Origin: an uncultured Lachnospiraceae bacterium
GTDB taxonomy: Bacteria > Bacillota > Clostridia > Lachnospirales > Lachnospiraceae
Direction: 5' to 3'
NCBI GenBank assembly: GCA_946546945.1
Contig: CAMNOU010000001.1
Coordinates: 1-64,000 of the forward strand
DNA length: 64,000 nucleotides
Of the stretch, positions 1 to 7,444 are shown one piece after another. A program made the translations under genes and the position numbers. Below the pieces are notes generated by a model. It did no database searches, was not told the DNA's origin, and saw nothing but the letters and a program-made list of their open reading frames with translations. Each line of letters starts with the position of its first letter. Within the stretch, counting starts at the first letter, position 1.

Positions 1-70
1 AATCAAGGTTTTGTAACAATAAAACAGGTAGTAAAGTTGACACTACCTGAAAGAATCGGGAGGAATGAAT

Positions 71-655
71 ATGATGAATAATAATTCAGGAAACCCCAAA
101 AAGGAAAAAACATGACTGGGGAACAAAAGTGAAAAAGAGAACTCCGCTGATATGCTTGACCAGATCCTGAGCGGAGAAATGAAAGCCCCTGCTCCAGAGA
201 TGGTGAGAGAAGCAATTCGTGCCCAGTCAGAGAAAACAGAAGAGTTTACATTGGGGGAGGAGGCTTTGGAATTTCATGAAAATCTGGCATATAATATGGG
301 AAAAAGATATACGATAGATGACTATTACAAACTGCCGGATGTGATGATCATATGTAACCGTGATAAGATTCATCCGAAAAGAATCGAAGGCGCTCCGGAT
401 TTCATCTGTGAGGTGGTTTCTCCGTCTACGGCATCAAATGATTACTTAAAAAAGGCTGCAAAATATAAGGTTGCTGGAGTCAGGGAGTACTGGATTATTG
501 ACCCGGCACAGAGGAAGCTTACCCTGTATGAATATCAGAAAGATGATATCCCACAGGTTCACAGTCTGCAGGGAAGCGTGGGCGTAAAGATATATCAGGA
601 TGAGCTGAAAATAGATTTGGATGAAGTGGCGGCGATTGTACAAAGGGGATTCTGA
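71..655 (+). pseudogene. Uma2-family (DUF820) nuclease-like gene, disrupted
   Basis: The ORF track starts this at base 152, but a good ribosome binding site (GGGAGG at 58-63) precedes an ATG at 71 in the same frame, and an in-frame TGA at 113-115 separates the two parts. The protein also lacks its middle: YTIDDYYKLPD runs straight into VMIICNRDK, whereas intact family members have about 60-70 residues between these motifs, including the ELIDG region of the PD-(D/E)XK fold. The C-terminal half (GAPDFICEVVSPST, GVREYWIIDP) is well preserved. So this is a Uma2 gene with a nonsense codon and an internal deletion, probably inactive. A small hairpin (CAGGTAGT/ACTACCTG, 26-50) lies upstream. Confidence 0.8.
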
Positions 656-680
656 ATAGATGAATTCCTCCTTTTTTTTT
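646..680 (+). terminator. Rho-independent terminator after the Uma2 remnant
   Basis: GGGATTC pairs with GAATTCC (one G-T wobble) and is followed by a run of nine to ten T. It overlaps the end of the Uma2 remnant and sits between the two convergent genes. Confidence 0.55.
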
Positions 681-1443
681 ACAGTTCGCTCCTCCACAGA
701 ATAAATTTCCGGTCGATCCATTTGATGACGGCCACTCCGATGATGGCGATCAATGTGAGAATCAGGACGGTGGCGAATACGGCCGGGCCGTCCATCCTAG
801 TGATCATCAGCTTGCTGTAATACCCCAGGCCTTCGGTCGCACCGAGCCATTCTGCGATTGCCGCGCCAATGACTGCCCAGGGAAAGGTGATCTTCAGAGA
901 TGTGAGAAAGTCAGGAAGAGCAGTGGGGACCTTCAGGCGCCAGAACAGATTCCATTTTCCGGCGCCGTAGGTCTGAAGAAGTTCCACGTTTTCCTTTCGG
1001 ATCCGTCGGAACCCGTCAAAAGTATTGATGGTGATCGTAAAAAATGTGGACAGGACGATGGAAATCAGCCGTGCCTGGAGCGTATAGCCGAACCAAAGCA
1101 CGAACAGAGGGGCGATACACATGATCGGGACCGTCTGGGTGACCACGAGGACTGGATAAAACATGGCCTCAAGTTTAGGAGAAATGTCCATCAGGACAGC
1201 AAGGGAAGTCCCGATGGCGATTGCGAGCAGAAAGCCTGTGATCACCGCAGTAAATGTCACCGGAAGGTGAGTGATGAATAATATTTTTTTCAGCTCCCAC
1301 AGTCTTTTTATGACACTGAACGGTCCCGGCAGGATGTGCGGAGTATGTATGATTACCGCCAGCATCTGCCACAGTGCAAGAAGTATGAGTCCGGTGATGA
1401 CCGGAAGCCTGTTTTTTTTCCATGAATGATCTCTTGCCTGCAT
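679..1443 (-). CDS. Thiamine-pyrimidine ABC transporter permease, ThiX-like (second copy)
   Basis: A 254-residue inner-membrane permease of the SsuC/TauC/ThiX type. It has about six hydrophobic segments and a recognisable EAA loop near residue 155 (ELLQTYGAGKWNLFWRLKVP), where the ATPase docks. It is the last gene of the TPP-riboswitch-controlled minus-strand operon, 34 bases after the ThiY-like binding protein. It resembles the permease at 2579-3337 (shared PGPFSV/PSPVSV, ELLQTYGA, TALP and AVIGAAIAEW/AVVAAAVAEW), so the operon encodes two non-identical permeases that may form a heterodimer. The assignment to thiamine precursors rests on the riboswitch and on the neighbours. Confidence 0.85.
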   Translation of the reverse strand: MQARDHSWKKNRLPVITGLILLALWQMLAVIIHTPHILPGPFSVIKRLWELKKILFITHLPVTFTAVITGFLLAIAIGTSLAVLMDISPKLEAMFYPVLVVTQTVPIMCIAPLFVLWFGYTLQARLISIVLSTFFTITINTFDGFRRIRKENVELLQTYGAGKWNLFWRLKVPTALPDFLTSLKITFPWAVIGAAIAEWLGATEGLGYYSKLMITRMDGPAVFATVLILTLIAIIGVAVIKWIDRKFILWRSEL

Positions 1444-1477
1444 TTCTTTACTCTCACATGATTACGTCTGTCTGTTT

Positions 1478-2545
1478 TTATTCCGCAGTGGTGAATTCAC
1501 CCGCGTCTACGGAATTTTCCAATAATCCGTTTTCCAGCATCCATGCGATATCTGTGTTCCAGACATCTTTGCTCATGGACAGGAAGGGAACGCCCGATTC
1601 TTTCTCAATGTTCAGAAGAATGTCTAGGGATTCTGTTTCCATGGTGCGGTCCAGAGCGTAGTTCTCTGCGTCTTCATGGGCAAAGAGAACATCCAGGCCG
1701 GCTTCCGGATCATTCTTTACATCTTCAAAGCCCTTTTTGCAGGCATTTAAGAAGCCTTCATAGAGGGCGGGATCTGCCTCATAAGAGGATTTGTTTACGA
1801 CGATGAGGATGTCATATTCTCTGGGAACGCCGTAGTCTTCCAGGCTCCAGTAGTCGATCTCATATCCGGCATTCCGAAGCTCCACGACTTCATTGTTGAT
1901 CATTCCGCCGGCGACAGCATCTACTGTGCCGGTCGTGACAGCCGTTTCAATATCGAAGCCCACATCGATGAGTTCGAAATCATCTTCGGAAAGTCCGGCC
2001 TGTTTTGCGGTCGTCAGAAGCTTCTGCTTCAGTGCCTCTCCGCCGGAGTAGCCGATTTTCTTGCCGGCAAAATCAGCGGGGGAAGTGACCTGTTTGTCTT
2101 TTAATGCGATCATGCAGCTTAAGGTCTCCTGGGTAACGGCGCCGATCACTTCGACGTCCATGTCCTCATCGGCATAGCCGATGGCTGCATCATTCATGTA
2201 GTAGAGTCCGGCTTGTGCTTTCCCGGCAGCGGGGAAAGTAAGGCCGTCCGAATATCCTGCCGGAGCCGTGAGGGTGACATTCAGACCTTCCTCGGCAAAA
2301 TATCCCTTTTCCTGTGCCACATACAGGAAGGAGTGGATGGCATTCGGGTACCAGTCCAGGATAATATTAAAATCCTGTAAGTCTTCTCCGGCTGTCTTCG
2401 CGGGCTCTTCGGTTTCGGCGGAGGAGCCGGCCTGGTTGTTGGCATTTCCGGAAGAATCTGCGGAAGGAGCGGATGCATTGCCGCATCCTGCCAGAATTCC
2501 TGTGGCCAGAAGGCCTGTTAAAAGCAATGATATGATTTTTTTCAT
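1478..2545 (-). CDS. thiY: ThiY-like pyrimidine-binding lipoprotein of ABC transporter
   Basis: A 355-residue NMT1/THI5-like solute-binding protein. The N-terminus is a lipoprotein signal with lipobox LAGC (Cys about residue 21), then a low-complexity Ser/Glu linker to about residue 58. The mature domain starts with the family motif LDWYPNAIHSFLYVA, which in ThiY proteins lines the pyrimidine site. It is expected to bind formylaminopyrimidine or HMP outside the membrane and to deliver it to the two permeases encoded on either side. Its position in the operon with tenA and under a TPP riboswitch supports a thiamine role over a taurine or nitrate role. Confidence 0.85.
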   Translation of the reverse strand: MKKIISLLLTGLLATGILAGCGNASAPSADSSGNANNQAGSSAETEEPAKTAGEDLQDFNIILDWYPNAIHSFLYVAQEKGYFAEEGLNVTLTAPAGYSDGLTFPAAGKAQAGLYYMNDAAIGYADEDMDVEVIGAVTQETLSCMIALKDKQVTSPADFAGKKIGYSGGEALKQKLLTTAKQAGLSEDDFELIDVGFDIETAVTTGTVDAVAGGMINNEVVELRNAGYEIDYWSLEDYGVPREYDILIVVNKSSYEADPALYEGFLNACKKGFEDVKNDPEAGLDVLFAHEDAENYALDRTMETESLDILLNIEKESGVPFLSMSKDVWNTDIAWMLENGLLENSVDAGEFTTAE

Positions 2546-2578
2546 TATTTTTCCTTTCCGACGGGAATATCGTTCCCG

Positions 2579-3337
2579 TCATTTCCATGTGATTATTTTT
2601 TTCTCAACAAATTTGATGATTCCAGTGATAACAAGCGCTGTTACGGAGATGATGACCAGCGGCGCGATCAGGCCGGCCGTATCGAGGCTCATCATGCGCT
2701 GACGGCTGTAATTTCCCAGTCCTCCCGGCGCGCCGAACCATTCCGCTACCGCTGCCGCAACGACCGCCCAGGGGAGGGAGGATTTCAGCGCCGTGAAGAA
2801 ATAGGGCAGGGCGGTGGGGATTTTCAGTAATAAAAACTGTTGTACACCGGATGCTCCGTAGGTCTGCAAAAGTTCCATACTTTCCTTCGGAACGGATTGA
2901 AAACCGTCAAATACATTGACCGTAATGGAAAAGAAGGTCATCAGGATGACCATAATCACGCGCATTCTGACCGAATAGCCGAACCAAAGAATAAAAATGG
3001 GGGCCAGGCACATCGTCGGGATGGTCTGCGATATGGTAAGAATCGGGTAGACCGCCTTTTCCAGAGCCCTGCTCAGTGTCATCAGGATGGCAAAACCCAG
3101 GCCCAGTGCGATAGAGATCACACCACCCAGAAGGACCACCTGCATGGTCATGGGAAAATGTACGGTTATCAGCTCATGAAAGTTTTTGATCATATGACCG
3201 GCTACGCTGACCGGGGAAGGCAGGATATAGGACGCGCGGATCAGCATGGCCAGGAGCTGCCACAAAATCAGCAGGAACAGACCAAATGCAATTCCCGGCA
3301 GTTTGTTTTTTTTACTTGCTTTCATAAGTCGCATCAT
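2579..3337 (-). CDS. thiX: Thiamine-pyrimidine ABC transporter permease, ThiX
   Basis: A 252-residue BPD_transp_1 permease with about six membrane segments and an EAA-type loop (ELLQTYGASGVQQFLLLKIP). The start overlaps the end of the ATPase gene by 26 bases, which indicates translational coupling; an internal ATG four codons downstream (3325) is an equally possible start. It is one of two related permeases in this operon, the other being at 679-1443. It should form the membrane channel for the precursor bound by ThiY. Confidence 0.85.
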   Translation of the reverse strand: MMRLMKASKKNKLPGIAFGLFLLILWQLLAMLIRASYILPSPVSVAGHMIKNFHELITVHFPMTMQVVLLGGVISIALGLGFAILMTLSRALEKAVYPILTISQTIPTMCLAPIFILWFGYSVRMRVIMVILMTFFSITVNVFDGFQSVPKESMELLQTYGASGVQQFLLLKIPTALPYFFTALKSSLPWAVVAAAVAEWFGAPGGLGNYSRQRMMSLDTAGLIAPLVIISVTALVITGIIKFVEKKIITWK

Positions 3338-4082
3338 CCTTTTTTAAGGCCAGTTTCTGAATAAGATCTGCCTTTAAGTTCATGATATACGGATCGCTCA
3401 GCATTTGTCTTGTCCTCGGATAATCCGAAGGGACCCGGCAGATCTCAAGCGTATGAATCGGGTTTTCGGTGACGACATAAATTTTCTGCGAGAGAAACAG
3501 GGCTTCTTCTACATCATGTGTGATGAACAGAATGGTCTTTTTCAGGTTCAGCCATTGCTGCATGAGCCACTCCTGCAGGGAGATGCGCGTGATGTAATCC
3601 AGTGCCGAAAAGGGCTCATCCAGAAGCAGCAGGTCGGGCCCGGCACAGAGTGTACGGGCAAAGGCCGCGCGCTGCCGCATGCCGCCGGAGAGTTCCCTTG
3701 GATATTTTTTTGCATAGTCAGACAGACCTACCAGACCGAGCATTTTTTCGGCAGCAGATTTCTGTTCGGATTTTGCAATCTTTTGAACCTTCATGGGAAG
3801 ACAGACATTCTGTTCCACTGTAAGCCAGGGAAGCAAAAGATCCTTCTGCGGCATGTAGGAGCTGTAATTGCGAAGCTCACGGATGTTTTTTCCGTTCAGC
3901 GTTATTTCTCCGCCCCGGATCTCTTCCAGCCCGTTCAGCAGACGGAAAATCGTGGATTTTCCGCATCCGCTGGGGCCGATGATCGAAACAAAGCTTTTGT
4001 CTTCTACCTGAAAAGACAGGTCTGATATAATGGGCGCTTCCGCCTGTGCATATTGAAAATCAACATGATGAAATTCGAGCAT
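3312..4082 (-). CDS. thiZ: ABC transporter ATPase, ThiZ-like
   Basis: A 256-residue ATPase with Walker A GPSGCGKST (about residue 36), signature ELSGGMRQR, Walker B LLLLDEPFSALD and the switch histidine in FITHDVEEAL. It is of the SsuB/TauB/ThiZ type and powers uptake of the thiamine pyrimidine precursor. A GGGAG ribosome binding site precedes the ATG. It lies after tenA and before the permease and binding-protein genes in the minus-strand TPP operon. Confidence 0.88.
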   Translation of the reverse strand: MLEFHHVDFQYAQAEAPIISDLSFQVEDKSFVSIIGPSGCGKSTIFRLLNGLEEIRGGEITLNGKNIRELRNYSSYMPQKDLLLPWLTVEQNVCLPMKVQKIAKSEQKSAAEKMLGLVGLSDYAKKYPRELSGGMRQRAAFARTLCAGPDLLLLDEPFSALDYITRISLQEWLMQQWLNLKKTILFITHDVEEALFLSQKIYVVTENPIHTLEICRVPSDYPRTRQMLSDPYIMNLKADLIQKLALKKDDATYESK

Positions 4083-4113
4083 GATGAATTACTCCCTGAT
4101 GGCAGATGACTTG

Positions 4114-4170
4114 ATCTCAGTGGGGCCCCCCACTGAGATAAACGCTCCGCGAGGATGCGCAGGAATTCGG
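4114..4170 (+). repeat. Structured repeat, 5' fragment (P1 + core + P2 arm)
   Basis: The P1 hairpin ATCTCAGTGGGG/CCCCACTGAGAT is followed by the conserved core (GCTCCGCGAGGATGCGCAGG) and the first arm of P2 (GGAATTCGG), after which similarity stops. The fragment lies just beyond the tenA stop codon on the opposite strand. It belongs to the same sequence subgroup as the copies at 26539 and 49347. Confidence 0.8.
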
Positions 4171-4177
4171 GTCATCG

Positions 4178-4843
4178 TCATTTGCCGTTGTATGCCATGT
4201 CCCAGAAACCGAGCTCAAAACGGCTGCTTTCCAGGAAAATTTCCCTGTATCTCTTTTTTTCCTTTTCTGTGGAATCTTTTGTAATGATATTGCACAGATC
4301 GCAGGATCTGTCGTAGACATTCTTATAACTCTCACCGCTGTATTCATCGATCCAGCCGCGGAAGTAATTGTTCTCAAGGGTTCCCTTTTCTGCTGCTTTC
4401 TGAAGACACCGGCAGCCGATGTGATAATAGCTTAAGGCGCAGGGAAGAACGCTCATGATTCCGTCTTCCATGGTTCCCTCGGATGCGGTGCGAAGCATGA
4501 AGTTGATGTAATCGCGGCATCCGGGAAGCTGCCTGCATCGAAGTGCTTCTTCTTCAGTGTAACCGAACTCCTTCAGATACTGAATGTGCATCATGTCTTC
4601 CTCGGAGTGGATCAGACTCATATCCACAAAGATCCGGCGCATGACAGGCACATCCTTTGCTTTGATAAAGGCGTGTGCGTACGCTTTCGCGTAATCGATC
4701 AGGTACAGAGTATCCTGAATCAAATAAAGGCAGAACTTCTCCCTGTCAAGAATACCGTCAATCATTTCTGTGATGAACGGATGGGTATAGTAGTCCTGCC
4801 AGATTTCCTGTGAGCAGGAAATCAGCTCTTCTGCAAATGTCAT
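4178..4843 (-). CDS. tenA: TenA/Thi-4 family aminopyrimidine aminohydrolase
   Basis: A TenA-family protein of 221 residues. The ATG at 4843 is chosen because a strong GGAGGT site precedes it by seven bases; the longer ORF-track start (TTG, 4858) lies upstream of and through that site. It shows the TenA active-site cysteine (VLPCALSYYHIG) and the C-terminal SRFELGFWDMAY with the catalytic Glu. TenA hydrolyses degraded thiamine pyrimidine (aminomethyl- to hydroxymethyl-pyrimidine). First gene after the minus-strand TPP riboswitch and upstream of the ABC importer, it fits a salvage route that supplies HMP in place of ThiC. Confidence 0.9.
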   Translation of the reverse strand: MTFAEELISCSQEIWQDYYTHPFITEMIDGILDREKFCLYLIQDTLYLIDYAKAYAHAFIKAKDVPVMRRIFVDMSLIHSEEDMMHIQYLKEFGYTEEEALRCRQLPGCRDYINFMLRTASEGTMEDGIMSVLPCALSYYHIGCRCLQKAAEKGTLENNYFRGWIDEYSGESYKNVYDRSCDLCNIITKDSTEKEKKRYREIFLESSRFELGFWDMAYNGK

Positions 4844-4887
4844 AGTACCTACCTCCAAAAATCTCAGGCTGCGGGAAGCCTTTGGTC

Positions 4888-5090
4888 AAGTCTCGCTCGC
4901 GAGACTTCCCGTTTTGTAAGGCGGCAGAGAGTGGTGCTCCCGGTCTGCCGCAGATGGAACAAAGAGTTTCGCTTGCGAAACTCTCGCGCGGTGCGCGGTC
5001 GGTTTAGCGACATAATTCCTTTTACGCGCACCTGCGCATCCTTAGCGGAGCGCATTTTTGTGTCATAGAAAATCGATATTTCCTATGACA
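4888..5090 (-). repeat. Structured repeat, full-length diverged copy in tenA leader
   Basis: Read on the minus strand: P1 TGTCATAGGAAA/TTTTCTATGACA (5090-5061); core GCGCTCCGCTAAGGATGCGCA (about 5055-5033); P2 GGTGCGCG/CGCGCACC with inner GTCG/CGAC (5032-4990); P3 AGAGTTTCGC/GCGAAACTCT (4984-4963); and a further P3-like hairpin AAGTCTCGC/GCGAGACTT (4907-4888). Only the core and the tips resemble the other copies. The stems have different sequences but still pair. The whole element lies in the transcript between the TPP terminator and tenA. Confidence 0.75.
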
Positions 5091-5091
5091 T

Positions 5092-5122
5092 AAAAAACGG
5101 AGATACCAGCGAAGGTATCTCC
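5092..5122 (-). terminator. Terminator of the minus-strand TPP riboswitch
   Basis: On the minus strand GGAGATACC-ttcgct-GGTATCTCC is followed by GTTTTTT. It lies directly downstream of the THI-box aptamer, as expected for premature termination when TPP is bound, upstream of tenA-thiZXY. Confidence 0.88.
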
Positions 5123-5130
5123 GATAATGA

Positions 5131-5226
5131 TTGTCGTGAATCCCTACGTTGGCATTATCCAAATCAGGTATATCAGGTCGGGACTTGTCCATTCCCCTCT
5201 CAGCCGGTCTACCAGCTCCCTGTCGA
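5131..5226 (-). promoter_or_regulatory. TPP riboswitch (THI box) for tenA-thiZXY operon
   Basis: On the minus strand the THI-box signatures are present in order: GGGAGC, GGCTGAGAGG, then ACCTGATTTGGATAATGCC and AACGTAGGGA. TPP binding should favour the terminator 10 bases downstream and switch off pyrimidine salvage and import. Confidence 0.93.
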
Positions 5227-5231
5227 TAATG

Positions 5232-5260
5232 ATTTTAACGCAATTTTCTATAGAATGCAA
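5232..5260 (-). promoter_or_regulatory. Sigma-A promoter of tenA-thiZXY operon
   Basis: On the minus strand TTGCAT (5260-5255), 17 bases, TAAAAT (5237-5232). The spacing is ideal and the aptamer starts a few bases downstream. Confidence 0.7.
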
Positions 5261-5307
5261 TAGAAATATGAATAACTCGTATGTGTGAAAAAATATTTCA
5301 GATTATC

Positions 5308-5336
5308 TTGAAAGGCATTCCGGGTTGGTGTAAAAT
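5308..5336 (+). promoter_or_regulatory. Sigma-A promoter of thiF operon
   Basis: TTGAAA (5308-5313), 17 bases, TAAAAT (5331-5336), placing the transcript start at about 5343, just before the plus-strand TPP aptamer. Confidence 0.75.
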
Positions 5337-5350
5337 AAAAGGCAATTGAA

Positions 5351-5447
5351 AAGAGGGGAGCTGGCTGAAGCCGGCTGAGAGGAGACTGACTTGTCTCGAC
5401 CCGTAACCTGATTTGGATAATGCCAACGTAGGGAAATCATTTGAAAG
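5351..5447 (+). promoter_or_regulatory. TPP riboswitch (THI box) for thiFSGH-tenI-thiED operon
   Basis: It contains GGGGAGC, GGCTGAGAGG, ACCTGATTTGGATAATGCC and AACGTAGGGA in order. It is arranged head to head with the minus-strand riboswitch, so thiazole synthesis and pyrimidine import respond to the same ligand through separate transcripts. Confidence 0.94.
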
Positions 5448-5450
5448 CGC

Positions 5451-5478
5451 AGGCATACCGGACAGGTATGCCTTTTCT
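5451..5478 (+). terminator. Terminator of the plus-strand TPP riboswitch
   Basis: AGGCATACC-ggac-AGGTATGCCT followed by TTTT, placed just after the aptamer: the expected expression platform. Confidence 0.88.
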
Positions 5479-5543
5479 ATATCATATGTGAGAACAATCT
5501 CCCATATGATATATATGCTCCGCGAGGATTGAGCAGATGGGAG
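5479..5543 (+). repeat. Structured repeat, 5' fragment in thiF leader, possible SD switch
   Basis: P1 is ATATCATATGtGAG/CTCcCATATGATAT, followed by core GCTCCGCGAGGATTGAGCAG. The fragment then continues into ATGGGAG (5537-5543), whose GGGAG is the only plausible ribosome binding site for thiF. The P1 3' arm CTCCCAT (5499-5505) is complementary to ATGGGAG, so P1 formation and ribosome-site masking exclude each other. P2 and P3 are absent. Confidence 0.65.
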
Positions 5544-5554
5544 TACAATAGTTT

Positions 5555-6397
5555 ATGATGAAGAGAGAAACGGTTTTTCAGACAGAGCGCTATGCCCGTC
5601 AGATGATCATGCCCGAAGTGGGACTTTCCGGCCAGCAGAAACTGCATGACGCGAAGGTGCTGATCGTCGGGGCCGGAGGACTCGGCAGCCCGGCCGCCAT
5701 GTATCTTGCCGGTGCCGGCATCGGGACCATCGGCCTTGCGGACGCGGATGAGGTGAGCCTGACCAATCTGCACAGGCAGGTAATCCATGCGGAAAAAAAT
5801 ACAGGCATGAATAAAGCGGAATCCGCGAAGGAAGGGCTGGGGCGTCTGAACGGGGAAGTGAAAGTGGTGACGTATCCTTATTTTCTGACACCGGAGAATA
5901 TTTCGGACATTATTGAGAAATATGATTTTGTGATCGATGCAGTGGACAACTTTGAAACGAAGTTTCTTATCAATGATGCCTGTGTGATTGCCAAAAAGCC
6001 TTTCTGCCATGCGGGAATTCTCCGGTTTCAGGGACAGGTGCTGACCTATGTGCCGGGCAAAGGACCGTGTTACCGGTGCATATTTGAGGAAATCCCGGAG
6101 CGCGGGAGTGTCCCGAACTGTTCGAAGGTTGGCGTCATGGGCCCTGCAGTCGGGGTGATCGGCTGCATACAGGCGCTGGAGGCGATCAAATATATTCTGG
6201 GTGCAGGAGAACTGCTGACAGGAAAAATGTTTGTGTTCGATGCTCTGACCATGAGCTGCCGGATCGCAAAATTTCCGAAAAGTTCAAAGACCTGCAGAGT
6301 GTGCGGTCCGGACCGGAATATTGTGAGTGTAAAAGCGAATACGGAAGAATACGCGAATCATAAAGAGTACGATGAAGAAAAGGAGGCGGAAGAATGA
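5555..6397 (+). CDS. thiF: ThiF/HesA/MoeB-family ThiS adenylyltransferase
   Basis: A 280-residue E1-like enzyme that adenylates the C-terminus of ThiS so that sulfur can be loaded. It shows the nucleotide-binding GAGGLGS (about residue 39), the DADEVSLTNLHRQ strand, and two CxxC pairs for a structural zinc (CYRC near 173, CRVC near 247). Two adjacent ATGs (5555 and 5558) are possible starts. It is the first gene of the plus-strand TPP operon and overlaps thiS by four bases. Confidence 0.92.
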   Translation: MMKRETVFQTERYARQMIMPEVGLSGQQKLHDAKVLIVGAGGLGSPAAMYLAGAGIGTIGLADADEVSLTNLHRQVIHAEKNTGMNKAESAKEGLGRLNGEVKVVTYPYFLTPENISDIIEKYDFVIDAVDNFETKFLINDACVIAKKPFCHAGILRFQGQVLTYVPGKGPCYRCIFEEIPERGSVPNCSKVGVMGPAVGVIGCIQALEAIKYILGAGELLTGKMFVFDALTMSCRIAKFPKSSKTCRVCGPDRNIVSVKANTEEYANHKEYDEEKEAEE

Positions 6398-6588
6398 TAA
6401 AAATCAATGGACAGCAGATTGATAAAGAAGAGCTTTCTTTGTATTCCTGGCTGAAAGAAAACGGATATCCCGCCGGCAGGATCGCCGTGGAATGCAATGA
6501 AGAGATTGTGCCGAAATCACAGTATGAATCCTTCATACTGCATTCGGGCGATGTCGTAGAGATCGTCAGCTTTGTCGGAGGAGGCTGA
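6394..6588 (+). CDS. thiS: Sulfur carrier protein ThiS
   Basis: A 64-residue ubiquitin-fold protein ending in the diglycine tail (FVGGG) that ThiF adenylates and that carries the thiocarboxylate to ThiG. It starts with ATGA inside the end of thiF, so it is translationally coupled. Confidence 0.93.
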   Translation: MIKINGQQIDKEELSLYSWLKENGYPAGRIAVECNEEIVPKSQYESFILHSGDVVEIVSFVGGG

Positions 6589-6642
6589 GGACAGCGGCCG
6601 GCTGTAAAAAACTTATATTAAACAGGAAAGGGAGAATACCAC

Positions 6643-7413
6643 ATGAAGAAAGATACATTTACGTTAGGGGGAAAAGAATTTACATCCCGGTTTATCCTCG
6701 GTTCCGGAAAATATTCCATGGAGCTGATCAAAGCGGCCGTGGAGAATGCCGGCGCCGAGATCATTACGCTGGCGGTACGCCGCACAAATACAAAGGAGAC
6801 GGAGAACATTCTCGACTTTATTCCAAAGAATGTCACGCTGCTGCCGAATACTTCCGGTGCGAGAAATGCAAAGGAAGCGGTGCGGATCGCCCGCATGGCA
6901 AGAGAACTTGGCTGCGGTGATTTTGTGAAAATCGAGATCATGCGCGACAGCAAATATCTGCTGCCGGATAACGAAGAGACAGTGAAGGCGACACAGATCC
7001 TCGCGGATGAGGGGTTTGTTGTACTTCCTTACATGTATCCGGATCTGAATATTGCCAGAGACCTGCAGAATGCGGGAGCAGCGGCGGTCATGCCGCTGGC
7101 GTCTCCGATTGGTTCCAATAAGGGACTGGCAACAAAGGAGTTCATCCAGATCCTGATTGACGAGATCGACCTGCCGATCATCGTGGATGCCGGAATCGGC
7201 AAGCCGTCCCAGGCATGTGAGGCAATGGAGATGGGAGCCGCAGCCATCATGTCGAACACGGCAATCGCTACAGCCAGAGACATACCGGCCATGGCCGGCG
7301 CATTTAAGAGCGCCATCGAGGCGGGAAGAGCAGCTTATCTGGCGGGCCTCGGACGCGTGCTTGAGCGCGGGGCAAGTGCATCGGATCCTCTCACAGGATT
7401 CCTGAGAGATTAA
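6643..7413 (+). CDS. thiG: Thiazole synthase ThiG
   Basis: A 256-residue TIM-barrel enzyme that forms the thiazole phosphate from deoxyxylulose 5-phosphate, dehydroglycine and ThiS thiocarboxylate. It has the Schiff-base lysine segment (DFVKIEIM, about residue 96) and the phosphate-binding [11 protein letters not shown] near residue 185. Length is normal and an AGGAAAGGGAG ribosome site precedes the ATG. Confidence 0.95.
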   Translation: MKKDTFTLGGKEFTSRFILGSGKYSMELIKAAVENAGAEIITLAVRRTNTKETENILDFIPKNVTLLPNTSGARNAKEAVRIARMARELGCGDFVKIEIMRDSKYLLPDNEETVKATQILADEGFVVLPYMYPDLNIARDLQNAGAAAVMPLASPIGSNKGLATKEFIQILIDEIDLPIIVDAGIGKPSQACEAMEMGAAAIMSNTAIATARDIPAMAGAFKSAIEAGRAAYLAGLGRVLERGASASDPLTGFLRD

Positions 7414-7444
7414 GCCGGGCAGACTTTTATAAGGAGAAGAACAA

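Noticed and set aside
113-115. In-frame TGA as a selenocysteine codon in the first Uma2 gene
   Set aside because: No SECIS-like hairpin just downstream is evident, Uma2 proteins are not known selenoproteins, and the gene also has an internal deletion.
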